Below are positions 51,252-61,567 of a stretch of 64,000 nt of DNA, piece by piece. Position 1 is the first letter of the stretch. Each line of letters opens with the position of its first letter. The position numbers and the translations under genes were made by a program. The notes below the pieces were generated by a model. The model saw only the letters and a program-made list of their open reading frames with translations, did no database searches and was not told the origin of the DNA. This DNA comes from Callipepla californica brunnescens (Eukaryota > Chordata > Aves > Galliformes > Odontophoridae), in assembly GCA_023055505.1 (NCBI GenBank), contig JALIRH010000077.1:496001-560000 (forward strand). The letters are read 5' to 3'.

Positions 51252-53498
51252 TTATGTGCTGGTGGCACGGCAGCAGCAGACTGTTATTTCACCCAGCAGG
51301 TGCTGAGCTCATGCTTCCAGAACAGCAGAGGTTGTGACTTTCTGCTCCTTCACTCCTTTGGGACTTTCTACTCCCTAACTCCTCGTTGGTCCCAGTGCTG
51401 CCATTTGCTGTTCCTCTGCAGAGGGTGGGACCTGGATTTCTCACCTGGATGAAGTTGTGTGCCCACGTGTATGTGAGATAGGATTCCTCATTTCTTAAAG
51501 CCAGTACGATCTCTTGGAAGAAATACTTCTATGATCTAAAAAGACAAAAATGCAGGACGTAGCCATCTATTTTTCTGCAGGGTATCTCTTAAAGGCATTA
51601 TTGATGGTGAGTTTAAAGAATAAAGCACGTGTGTTTCTGAACTGACTGTATTTTCTTTGAGCAATGTTGCAGGCTCCCACAGTTTCTCTGCCAGAAGCAC
51701 ATATTACTTCTCACAGAGCTGCCAGGCCCAGTCTTGCAGGGTTACAGGAGCATATTGTGGCCTTTGTGCTTGTATGAGAATCACATTTGCAGTTGGCAAC
51801 AGTTTTTTGTTCTTTCACACTGCACGTAGAATTCATCTTAAAATTTAATAGCTTAGCCCAGGCAAGAGGAGGTGTAAGCAATGAGAAGCAACATCAGGAT
51901 TGGCTGCAGTTGCTTGCGCAGTGATAAATGCGATTCTGTGTCTTGGGGATCCTGACTCCTTAAGCAAGCAGGAGGCTGCAGTGTGTTGTCAGAGGCTGGA
52001 CAGATACACTGATGTGCTAGGAAGATAATGGTTAAAGATGTTCCTCCTTTCCAACTTTCTGAGTGTTTGGGAAAATGGTGTTTGCTCTCCAGCTTATAGA
52101 AGTGAAAAGCCTTAATACTACCCCACCTCATGGTGTACGCCGAGTGCTCTGACAGCCCCAAATCCGTGCTGAATTTGCAAAGCAAAGCCTGCAGAGGCAG
52201 CTGATGAAACTGTTTAGTGGCATATCACCTGGAATGGCAATATCGTGGGCATCAAAATGGGCTGGTGGTGTGGATGGTGTGAGGGTGTGGGTTCACGGCC
52301 AAGGTTTGTGCTGCAGCCAGTATCAAACCCAGGAGTGCAAGTGGCCTGTGGTAATGCAGCACAGCATGGCATGGTATTGAGCCGAGCTGTCCTCTGGTGA
52401 GAGTCCGCTCGGGGTGTGTAATGTGGGTTAACATGCATAATTCAATCAGTCCTGTTTTTCCATGTTCGGAGCTCTGTAACTAAACACCAATTTGCTAAAC
52501 ACCACTTGAATAATGAAGTGATCTGTGTCTAAAAGCTTTTCTCAGTATATGTGATCCCATTGTTAAAAGAAGGAAGAAAATAAAGCTGTATCCTTTCTTC
52601 CTGTGTATTATAATAGCAAGGGTAGTCGCAAGGGAGAGATCTTCATCCCTGTTAACTTTGTGTATTTAATTGCATGCACGTGCACCAAGTTAGAGGTGCG
52701 AGCCCTTCATCCAAAGCTTTGTCTTTTATTGAGCATCAGATCTGGGTGATTCCACAGAGATTAAAAGCTATATCTCGTGTGTCTTGTTCAGTGCAAAGGG
52801 TCAAATGAACCAGATGTAGGAATTTGTTACCTTGCTCCTTTTTTAACTTTTTGCTTTCATTTTCCTACTACTTTCATTTGTAACTTACTGCAGGTATTTG
52901 AATTCTAGCAGCTTACCATGGAAACTGTAAAATCTACCTCGAAGAGCTGCTGAACATCTGCTGTGCAAGCCTAAACAGTTTGGTTTGTTTTCAGCATAGT
53001 CTGTTTGGGCACTGATTTTCTTGCTGATGCTTTGTCCAGACACACAGTTTTTGTTGCTGACCTGTGGGAGAGCCGTTGGTGTGGTATGCTGGCTGATTTT
53101 TCTGCCTTGCAGAACAACTAGATGCAATGCATTCAGTCAAGATAGCAGTCTTTGGGAGGGGGCATGGCTTGTTGCGTGGCCATTTGCTCTGTGAGTCCTT
53201 AAATCCCTTGGTGCTATGATTTTAGAGGGGTATGGGTTCTGCTTACAGAAATGAATGATAATAGAAAATTTCACGTGTACAGAGAGCAAAATAAATCCTT
53301 GACTCAGCTATGAAGTAGTGTTTTTAGTAAAAAATGTTAAGACTCTGAAATAATTGGCGGCAAGCTCAGAGAGGACAGGCCATTCAAAGCTGGCACTCGA
53401 ATCAGTGTCTCTTTTCCAAACCAGTATTTTTGTCTTTGAACATGAATTGCAAACTTTTGGTAAGTGTTGTCTGAGTGACTTTTTTTTTCCCTCCCCAG
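51252..53498. other. SGMS1: Intronic sequence directly upstream of the first SGMS1 coding exon
   Basis: Begins where the large CR1 can no longer be followed and ends with the acceptor (T/C tract then CAG at 53,496-53,498). The 5' limit of the CR1 may extend a little into it. No other element was recognised. Confidence 0.75.
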
Positions 53499-53506
53499 GA
53501 AGAAGA

Positions 53507-53529
53507 ATGCCAACACGAATATGAAGTGA
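53507..53529 (+). promoter_or_regulatory. Overlapping uORF pair 1 and 2 in the SGMS1 leader
   Basis: uORF1 runs 53,507-53,524 (five codons and TGA) and has A at -3. Its stop overlaps the start of uORF2 in an ATGA arrangement; uORF2 is 53,521-53,529 (two codons and TGA), also with A at -3. Such elements usually reduce initiation at the main ATG. The effect here is inference. Confidence 0.7.
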
Positions 53530-53572
53530 ACCATTTGCTACGCTTGTCGCAGCACCTGGGCGTTCACATCAA

Positions 53573-53682
53573 ATGGTTAGAGACAGGGACTTGTCTCTTG
53601 CCAAGCTGCTTCCTCAGACAAGATGAAGCCAAGGAGGAGCTTTCTGATGCGCTGGAGCCGCAGTGGCTGCTGCCCACTTTAA
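53573..53682 (+). promoter_or_regulatory. Overlapping uORF pair 3 and 4 in the SGMS1 leader
   Basis: uORF3 runs 53,573-53,626 (17 codons and TGA), with weak -3 C but +4 G. Its stop again overlaps the next start as ATGA. uORF4 is 53,623-53,682 (19 codons and TAA), with A at -3 and an internal ATG at 53,647. uORF4 is in the same frame as SGMS1, and its TAA is the in-frame stop that fixes the N terminus of SGMS1. Confidence 0.7.
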
Positions 53683-53687
53683 AATCG

Positions 53688-53693
53688 ATGTAA
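53688..53693 (+). promoter_or_regulatory. Minimal start-stop uORF (ATG TAA) in the SGMS1 leader
   Basis: An ATG is followed directly by TAA, leaving 25 nt before the SGMS1 ATG. Start-stop elements are known in other genes to stall initiating ribosomes. The context here is weak (T at -3), so leaky scanning past it is likely. Confidence 0.6.
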
Positions 53694-53718
53694 GACTGTG
53701 CCCTGGCTGCTTGTCAGG

Positions 53719-54341
53719 ATGAAAGAAGTAGTATCATGGTCGCCTGAGGAGGTGACAAATTGGCTAATGGAAAACGCTGTGCCGGAGTACTGTGAGCCAT
53801 TGAAAAGCTTCACCGGACAGGATTTGATCAACCTGACGGAGGAGGATTTCAAGAAGACACCTCTGTCCCGAGTGTCGTCTGACAGTGGCCAGCAGCTATT
53901 GCACATGATTGAGAATTTAAAAATGGCTCATCACATAGAGGCTCACAAAAATGGGCACGTCAATGGGCACATCCGTGTCAGCGTGAACAACACCGTGCAT
54001 GAAAACGGCTTTAGTAGTAAAACAAGGCTGAACGGAGTGCCAAATGGTTATAAGAAGGAGATGATAAAGATCCCCATGCCAGAGCCAGAGCGCTTGCAGT
54101 ATCCCATGGAATGGGGGAAGACTTTCCTGGCTTTTATTTATGCACTTTTTTGTTTCATCTTTACCACAGTGACTATCTCAGTTGTTCACGAACGAGTGCC
54201 TCCCAAGGAGGTGCAGCCTCCCCTACCAGATGCATTTTTTGATCGTTTTGATCGGGTGCAATGGGCCTTTTCTATTTGTGAAATTAACGGCATGATCCTT
54301 GTAGGACTGTGGTTTGTTCAGTGGCTGCTGTTAAAATACAA
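53719..54341 (+). CDS. SGMS1: Sphingomyelin synthase 1, first coding exon (residues 1-207 plus two bases of codon 208)
   Basis: SGMS1 is a multi-pass Golgi enzyme that transfers phosphocholine from phosphatidylcholine to ceramide, giving sphingomyelin and diacylglycerol. The frame from ATG 53,719 begins MKEVVSWSPEE. Residues about 7-70 form the SAM domain that separates SMS1 from SMS2. A basic linker follows, then hydrophobic segments at about 134-156 (TM1) and 182-205 (TM2). The family D1 motif PPLPD is at residues 167-171. I chose the start because an in-frame TAA at 53,680-53,682 excludes any upstream in-frame ATG, position -3 is A, and MKEVV is the usual vertebrate start. The exon ends before a consensus donor (gtaagt, 54,342-54,347), which splits Lys208 after two bases. 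The frame is uninterrupted. Identification is from recognised family sequence and motifs; no database search was run. Confidence 0.97.
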
Positions 54342-55079
54342 GTAAGTAAAACCCTTTGAAGACTGAGTGTTAGGGCGTACTTGTGATGGATTTGGAGGTC
54401 AGATACTCATTTTTGTCCAAGTAAAATGAAGTTTCTTGTGCTCTTTCTGGTTTTGGTATTGCAGTTTGTGTGGGGTGCTTGTGCAAAAGCAGGGAGTTTA
54501 TTCCAACTGCTACATAAGAAACTGTGGTCTTGCTTTCTTGCAGAGTTAATGTAAGCCCTTTTAGCATGTGAAGTGTCGATTATAACTGTGTTCTCAACTC
54601 ATTTGACTGTCCTGTCTGTGTAAGAGTGAACATGAGTCATTATGTGTGAACTGATTTCGGAGGGGCTTATTCTCACTGTAGTTTATGTGAAATAAGGATC
54701 CTACCCTAAGGTCATGGTATTTTTCATAGAATCACAGAATCCATACAGTTTGAAGGGACCTTTAAATGTCATCTGCAGTGAACAGGAACATGCACAAATA
54801 GATCAGGTTGCCCAGGGCCTGATCCAGCCTCACCTTGGAAGTCTCAAGGGATAAAGGCATCAACGACAACACAAAGTAACCTGTTCCAGTGCCTCACCAC
54901 CCTCACTGCAAAAGACTTTTTCCTTAAATCCAACCTAAATCTACCTTCTTTTAAGCTTGAATCCATTTTGACAGACTCTGTAGCTCCCCTTCAGATATTG
55001 AAAGGCTGCTATCAGGTCACCTTAGAGCCTTCTCCAGGCTGCACAGCCCCAGCTTTCTCGTCTTGTCCTCGTAGCAGAG

Positions 55080-55364
55080 TCATTCCATCCCTTGGATCAT
55101 TTTTGTGTCCCTCTTCTGGATGCACTGTAGCAGGTCTATGTCTCTCCTGCACTGAGGACTCCACATCTGGATGCAGTACTCCAGGTGACGCCTCACCAGT
55201 GCAGAATAGAGGGGCCGAATCACCTTCCTTGCCCTGCTGGCCACACTGCTTTTGATGCAGCTCAGGATACAGTTTTCTTTCTGGACTGAGAAGGCACACT
55301 GCTGACTCCAGTTTCCCAGGCACCCACAGGTTTTTTTCATCAGGGCTGCTCTCAATCCTTTCAT
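55080..55364 (-). pseudogene. CR1 reverse transcriptase C-terminal fragment (older copy)
   Basis: The minus-strand frame contains ILSCIKSSVASRARKVI, PLYSALVRRHLEYCIQMW and a DLLQCIQKRDTKMI segment, the usual CR1 region downstream of the RT palm. Part of the preceding sequence is scrambled or frame-shifted. Confidence 0.78.
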
Positions 55365-55595
55365 CCCCCAGCTTGTATTAGCAGTGTGTGCTGCCTTGAC
55401 CCAGGTGCAAGATCTTGCATTTGGATTTGTTGAGCCTCATGAGGTTCACCACGAGGCCCACTGCTCAAGCCTGTCCCGGTCTCTCCGGATGGCGTCCCAT
55501 TCCTCTAGTGTGTCACTGCACATCACAGCTTGGTGTCATCAGCAAACTTGCTGAGGGTGCACTTGACCCCACTGTCAGCGTCACTGATGAAGATA

Positions 55596-55916
55596 TTAAA
55601 GAGTACTGAACCCTATAGGACACCGCTCATCACCAGTCTCCGCCAGGACATTGTGCCATTGTCCACCATTCTGCAGCCAGTTCTCTATCCATTGAGCAAT
55701 CCATCCATCAAATTCATACCTTTCCAATTTGGAGAGAAGGATGTTGTGGGGTACCATGTCAGAGGCCTCAATGAAGTCCAGACAGATTACATCAGTGTCT
55801 CTTCCCTGGTCCATTGGTGCAGTGACGCCATCATAAAAGGCCATTAGATTGGTCAACCAGGATTTGCCCTTGGTGAAGCCGTGCCGGTTCTCCCTTGTCA
55901 GCTCCCTGCCTTCCAT
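55596..55916 (-). pseudogene. CR1 reverse transcriptase core fragment (older copy)
   Basis: A 106-codon minus-strand frame carries HGFTKGKSWLTNL, ICLDF with motif A degraded to ASD (usually AFD), MVPHNILLSKL, and a WIENWL-like segment leading toward motif B. Motif C of the same element is in another frame at 55,529-55,546, which shows a frameshift between them. Confidence 0.8.
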
Positions 55917-57566
55917 GTACTTAGCATTGCTTTCAGGAGGATCTGCTCCATGATCTTCTCTGGCACAGAGGTGAGACTGATAGGACAGTAGTTCCCAGGG
56001 TCATCCTTTTGATCCTTCTTAAAAATGCACATCTTGTTTCCTTTTTTCTGGTCACCAGGGACTTCACATGATTGCCAGGACTTCTCAAATGTTAATGAGT
56101 GGCTTGGCAGCTACATCAGCCAGTTCCCTTAGGACTCAGGGATGTATCTCATCAGGACCCATATTGCTGTGGATGATCAGTTTCCTCAGGGGGACATGAA
56201 CCTGGTCTTTGCTTGCAGTGGAAGGGATGTTGCTTGCCCAATCCCCTTCTACCAATCCAAACATTTGAGGCTGTGTGGCAAGCAGTTATCAGAGAAGACC
56301 GAGGCAAAGAAGTTGTTAAGTACCTCAGCCTTGTCCTTGTCTCTTGTTACCAACTTGCCTGTGTCACTCACTGGGGGAGAGTACGCCCTGCTAAACATTC
56401 CTTTTCTGGCTGAGGTACCTGTAGAAGCCTTTTTTGTTCCTCTTGGCATCCCTAGACAAGTTTGGTTCAAAACAGTCCTTGGCTTTCCTGACCCCATCTC
56501 TACACATCCCAGCAGCTTCCTTATACTCTTTCCATGGTACCTCTCACTGCTTCCACTGCCTGTGCATTTTCTTCTCACTCTTCAGTTTGACCAAGCAGGT
56601 TCCTTGCCTTCCTCTCCTGACTTGCTGCACTGGGGAATGGAGAGCTTTTGCACACTGAGGAAAGCTTCTGTAAAGATCTGCCAGCTCTGTTCTGTGCCCT
56701 TGTCCGTGGGGCAGTTTCCCAGGGTGTTTTGTTGACTGATTCCCTGAATAGCTGCAAGTTAGCTTTCATAAAATGTAACATCATAATTTTACTCTTGGTC
56801 TGTCTCACATCCCTCCAGACCATGAACTGTGCCATACGTAGCACAGCCCAGGCAGCCTCCAGTCCTGATGTCAGCAATCAGTTCATTTACATTGGTGTGC
56901 AGAATGTCCTGTATTGCATCCCCCCCTGGTGGGGCCGTCTATTACTTGAGTCAGGGAGTTGTCTTCAATGCATTCCAGGAGCCTCCTGGATCGCCAGGCT
57001 ACTTTTCCAGCAGATGTCTGGGTGGCTGAAGTCCCCCAGCAGGATGAGCACTTGTGATTGCGACGCCTCCAGCAGCTGGAGAAGTAGCAGGCCTCATTGA
57101 CAGGCACAGAACAGAAGGCAGTGCTGTGTATCTAAGCAGTACTGCATTAAAACTTTTAAAGAACATTTTCTGGTTGACATTAGGTAGGACAGGTAGTGTC
57201 AAAAACAGAGTGTGTTTGAAAGCTTATCATAAAATATGCAGAAGTGCAGATACACAGTGAATTTTCAAGGTTATCTGGGTACTTGCTCATACCTGCTCAG
57301 AATTGCAAGAGTGGTGGAAGTCACCTACCTCTTATCCTCTACAAAGTGACTGTGCAAGTGGATACTTAATTCGGTTTTGAAGATGCCATAAATCCATACC
57401 TTGGACTGCCTTAGCATGAGTGGTCTCATAGAAATCCTTGTGCTGCCATGCCTGTGGAATGTTCAAAGACAGGAGGCTCTAAGCAATATCAGGTGGCATG
57501 TTGCCTTTCCTTAATAAAATCAGGCAGAGGCATGCCCCACAGCTCTAGGTCTCTTCCTTCACCTGG

Positions 57567-57589
57567 TTTTTTATTTTATTTTATTTTAA
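57567..57589. repeat. TTTTA pentanucleotide repeat
   Basis: Three to four TTTTA units within the SGMS1 intron. Confidence 0.85.
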
Positions 57590-60500
57590 TGTGGCTCCTA
57601 TATTAAAAACAAACGAGTAACAGCTGGAAGGCATATAATCACAGCACCATCATATTAAATACAGAATGTTTTGGTTCACAGGACTTTGTAATGACCTTAT
57701 GGTTTTCAGTTTCCCTTTCTCAAAAAGGTAAAACCTGAGGGTGACAGCTCACCCACCCTTTTAATGGAGGAAAATATTAAAACTGAAATGTGTTCAGGTT
57801 GTTCACCAGCTTGCTAAGGTACAGGCAGCTTGAGAGAACCGCTGTGCTGGGACAGGGTACCTTTGCATAGCAGAGATGTAGATTTCCACAGCTGTATGAC
57901 AAATGTTTATCAGTCCACAAGATGGTGGTGGTCTCTTGCTGTAAAACCTTCCATATCAGGCTCCTGTGGTGGTAGGTGAGCGCTTTTGGCTGCTGCTCAT
58001 TGTCCTACAATGAAAAGGAGAACCGTAAATTTGCTGTCCCAGAGCAGAAATGTTGTTCAAAACCAAGGGAAGTGCCCAGAGAAGGCCATGGGGGATTGCT
58101 TTCAAAATTGTGTGTTGGGTTAATTGGGCAATATGAGGGTTCAGGCACACTGTGATGGATAAAGAACAGCACAGTCTTTGAGGTACTGAGGTACTTGGAG
58201 ATTTCGGAGCAGTGAGATATGGGTTGGAGTGACAGCAAAGTATTTTGCCATCCTTAATAGATGTGGAGTGTTTGTTCTTCTGCTTTGGCTGTAAGGGGAC
58301 AATATCATAGAGTGACGGGGCTTTCCATTTTCAGCATCAGTCCTGGAACAGCTATTCTGTGCCAGACAGTATGAGTGCTGGTTGTGTAGCACGTTAGTAG
58401 GCCTTTCTTGTTGTGTGTACAGGAGCAGAGCTATCAAGGTCTGAGAGGCCTGGGCTGTCAGTAAGCAGTGGAAAGGGAGCAGGGTCTGGTGACACAGCTT
58501 TGTGTGGAGGACCTCATCCTCGTGGCTTTGGTTAGTGAACCACCAAGTGCTAAAGAAGAACTGAATCTCTTTGTGGAGAGGATAATCACCTCTCTTTGAA
58601 ACTTAATTCAAGAATGGAGAGAGGAAATGAAGCCACATGGACTTTTTTCACTTCCTTGAGTGTAAGTGGTGTAAGGGATAGCCATTGTGGCGGATGTGGT
58701 GAGCTGTGAAGCCCAGCCGTTGCTGGGCAGGAGACCCATTTGCTCTCTTACTTGATTGACAGAGCTGCCACTCATGGATATCTCTGAGGGAAAGTTCAGG
58801 ATCACTGATGAGCCAGAAGCACAGTTACCCCTGAGGTCGTTATTGTCATGCAGTGAAACTCTTACTACTTCTCACACCATATCCGTTATTTACCAGTAGC
58901 CTGATTTCATCCCACATTTTTCTCCCAGGTGATGAAGGCTAATAGAAATGTGTCATTCAGGATATCCATCTCTTCCTTATTTCGCCCAGGCATTGCGTGA
59001 TGATGGTGAATAAGCCCTATGTGTCTTTTGGTGTGCTATGAAACCAGATCTGAAGTAGAAGTTGTATCCACCCAGCTAACCATGGTGCAGACTGCATTGG
59101 TTCCTGCTAGTCCTTTCTTATCTGAAAAAGAATTCTGAAGTCATGTAGATACTGGAGTTTCCAGCTGGCCTTTTGCTGTCTGCTCTGTAGGCTTGCTCAG
59201 CAGTGAGGGCTTTGGTGCTGGGCACTAGGTGTGATACAGGGAGATAAATGCCTTCTTTCTTTGCATATCCTCACAGAATCCTGCCCCTAGTATTTTTGGT
59301 AAGGGGATTTGGTTGATTTTGCCAGAGAGCAGGAGCAGGGAGGATGCACAGAACTTGGCTTGTTGCCTTGGGATGCCTGAGCCTTCTTCTGCAGAGTCTG
59401 AGAAGCCCAGGCGAGCTGCCCATACATGATTAGTCTCTGATGGGAAGCATTCCCAGATGCTTCAGAAGAAGCACAGCAAAAGTTTTTGCCCGTGCTTGAC
59501 TTCTGATTCAACCTATGTGCTCACAGGATTGAAAAAGCAGCATACTTGCTACCCATGTTAGGTAAGATCTGAATAGTTGTAATCTTTGCCAGTAATAAGC
59601 TTACAGTGTACTCATTAGGTGGCTCACAACACGTAAGCCAAACCTTGTTGAAAGGGGAAAATATGAGGCCTTTGGGATTTTTTTTCTTTAATGATACAGT
59701 GCAGAGCACTTTGATGCAGACTTTCCTAAACTAAAGCACACTAAATCCACTTTAAACTAAGTAGGTTCATGGGTAATGTTAACAAAAACATTCATTGCTC
59801 TGTAAAACACAGCCACTTCTTTGGTCTTTTGAATGTGCTGCTGGTTTTAATCCCCAACCTACTCTTTGTCTTTATACAAGGGCATAAAGGAAAGCAGTTG
59901 AATATGGTTATGAAAGCCAGGCACATGTGAGATCTGTAATGAATCACCCTTGTAAGAGAATTTCCTCATAGGAACCCCAGAGGAAAGCTGCTGTCCCAGT
60001 GGCATGGTGCCTTCAGCACCAGGACTTTCCCCACCTCAATGAATCTGATTCTATGATTCAGTCCATGAAGCTGCATAATACAGTGTGCTTCTTACCTCCC
60101 AGCTGCGTCTGTGTTTGCACTGGGAGGGGGAAGAATCCCGAAATACCAAGTTTCAATAGCTGTGAGCACTCACTGAGCACTCAAGCGCAAAATGCATTTG
60201 CACTGGAGTATTTGAAGCTTTTCTGATAAATTAAGACACTCAAGTACTTACTGATTTGGCACTGCAAAGTTGTACTCCTCTGAGAGTGGAGCACTTCAGT
60301 TTAATAACTCTGCCAAAAGCTATTACAAAGGAAAACCAGCGTTGAGCTATCAAAGAGCTCGACTTAGTAGAAAAATTTTTATTGAATCTTTCAAAGTGAA
60401 AGCTTCAGCATAGCAACAAGTGAATGCAACAACCTGCACCTTGTATTGCAACCCAGATTACCCTAACTCTAGATTAAACTGTGGTTTAGATCAACCAGAA

Positions 60501-61449
60501 CCCAGAGGGCCAGCAGGATACAGCAGTAGTTGAGTCTTGAGCTGCTGTAGCTGGGTCTGCCCTCTGTTTCTTAAAGCTGTTGCTGATTTTTTTTTTTCAT
60601 GAAAGGCTGTGCAGACTCATATGTAGTTTGCTTCTGTCCTGATGGATGTGCTGAAAGCTTTTTCCTTGTGGTGGTGTTGACCAGTACGTATAGGAAATCT
60701 TAGTAGGCCTGGTTTGGGTGCTGGCTCTTGCTTCTGGGTTGAACTTACAGCTCTCTGCACCCTGCTGTCACTGGTTTTGCAGAATCCCCAAAAACTGAGA
60801 ATTTTACTGGCAGACATCAATGAATGAATCTCATTGCAGCTGTGACTGCTTGCCTGGAGAGTGCTCTCCTATGAAAACACCCCATTCTGCAGCTGATGCA
60901 GCTCTCAATTGGTATTTTGGATATTTCATTGCTGATGTGAGCTGCTTTCCCTCTTAATGCTGCTCAAGAAATAAATGTTCTCATTCATTTGGTTCATACA
61001 AGCTATTTCTTCTACAACATTTCTTTGTAATTACGAAGAGGTGTGTGTCAGCAGAAATCAACTTACTCCTTTCATCTTGTAATGAAAATATTGTAAGTTT
61101 ATCCCCTGCCTTGAATAGAAAATTAGTGACCATTCTAAGCTAATGGAAGGGTGTGGGCATGAAATCCCTTGGAATGTTTTCAGCACTAAATCTGCGCAGG
61201 CATTTGTATTCTAATCCTTAAATTTCCTGTAATCAACTTCACGGGTAATGTTAGTTGAGTCCTTTGCGTATTTCTGACCCATGGGAATGTTTGTGAAGGA
61301 AGTCAGTATTCCTAGGTAGAAGCTGACGTAGATGAGCAAGTCCCGAGTTTCAAAAGCATCAGGAAGACCAAAGTTACTAGCCTGTGTGTTTTATTTACCT
61401 TTTCTTACTGTATTTGCATTGAGTAACCTCCTTTTGTTTCTTCTTCCAG

Positions 61450-61567
61450 GTCTATAATTAGCAGAAGATTTTTCTGTATAGTTGGCACACTATACCTGTA
61501 TCGGTGTATTACGATGTATGTAACTACACTCCCAGTACCTGGCATGCATTTCAAGTGTTCTCCAAAG
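61450..61567 (+). CDS. SGMS1: Sphingomyelin synthase 1, second coding exon (residues 208-247)
   Basis: This 118-bp exon follows a pyrimidine-rich tract and acceptor AG at 61,448-61,449. Its first base completes Lys208 from the previous exon, and it then reads SIISRRFFCIVGTLYLYRC onward to Pro246-Lys247. It contains the third transmembrane segment. It also fits the family D2 pattern R-R-x8-Y-x2-R-x6-T, with R213, R214, Y223, R226 and T233. The donor is gtaacc at 61,568, weaker than the consensus gtaagt of the preceding exon. The exon ends in phase 0, which matches the phase needed by the next exon. It is too short to stand out as an isolated open frame and was found by extending the SGMS1 frame across the intron. 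Confidence 0.96.

Larger units (their letters stand above)
53499..53718 (+). other. SGMS1: SGMS1 5' leader portion of the first coding exon
   Basis: The exon starts after a T/C-rich tract and cag at 53,496-53,498. The 220 bases before the ATG are untranslated. They contain upstream ATGs at 53,507, 53,521, 53,573, 53,623, 53,647 and 53,688, and every one terminates before the main start at 53,719. One frame is open from the exon start to TAA at 53,691-53,693, so an upstream exon carrying an ATG could read through it, but it is out of frame with SGMS1. The upstream non-coding exon that joins here was not identified in the window. Confidence 0.85.
54724..57105 (-). mobile_element. CR1-type LINE, second large copy, older, antisense in an SGMS1 intron
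   Basis: The CR1 3' end lies at about 54,724-54,740 (TCATAGAATCACAGAATCC on the plus strand). Minus-strand remnants of ORF2 follow toward higher coordinates. They include the RT C-terminal part with HLEYCIQMWSPQCRRD, FADDTKL at about 55,529-55,546, GFTKGKS, a linker, and endonuclease pieces (LLGDFSHPDICW, ending near 57,105 at a VNEA-like position). It is 5'-truncated inside the endonuclease. Frames shift many times and stops are frequent, so this copy looks older than the one at 48.3 kb. Motif C keeps both Asp codons. Confidence 0.9.
54342..61449 (+). other. SGMS1: SGMS1 intron between coding exons 1 and 2
   Basis: This 7,108-bp intron runs from donor gtaagt to a pyrimidine-tract acceptor. 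It contains the large antisense CR1 at 54,724-57,105 and a TTTTA repeat at 57,567-57,589. From 57,106 to 61,449 I see no gene, RNA or recognised repeat apart from that run. Confidence 0.93.

Noticed and set aside
53475..53693. Open frame across the SGMS1 acceptor and leader as a possible alternative coding exon
   Set aside because: It has no ATG of its own before the acceptor, ends at TAA before the SGMS1 start and is out of frame with it. Kept only as a note in the leader entry.
58300..58325. ATCATAGAGTGACGGGG, resembling the reverse complement of a CR1 end
   Set aside because: The expected TTGGAAGGGACCT-type core is absent downstream.
60030..60062. GAATCTGATTCTATGATTCA, resembling a CR1 octamer tail
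   Set aside because: No CR1 core sequence adjoins it on either side; probably chance similarity.
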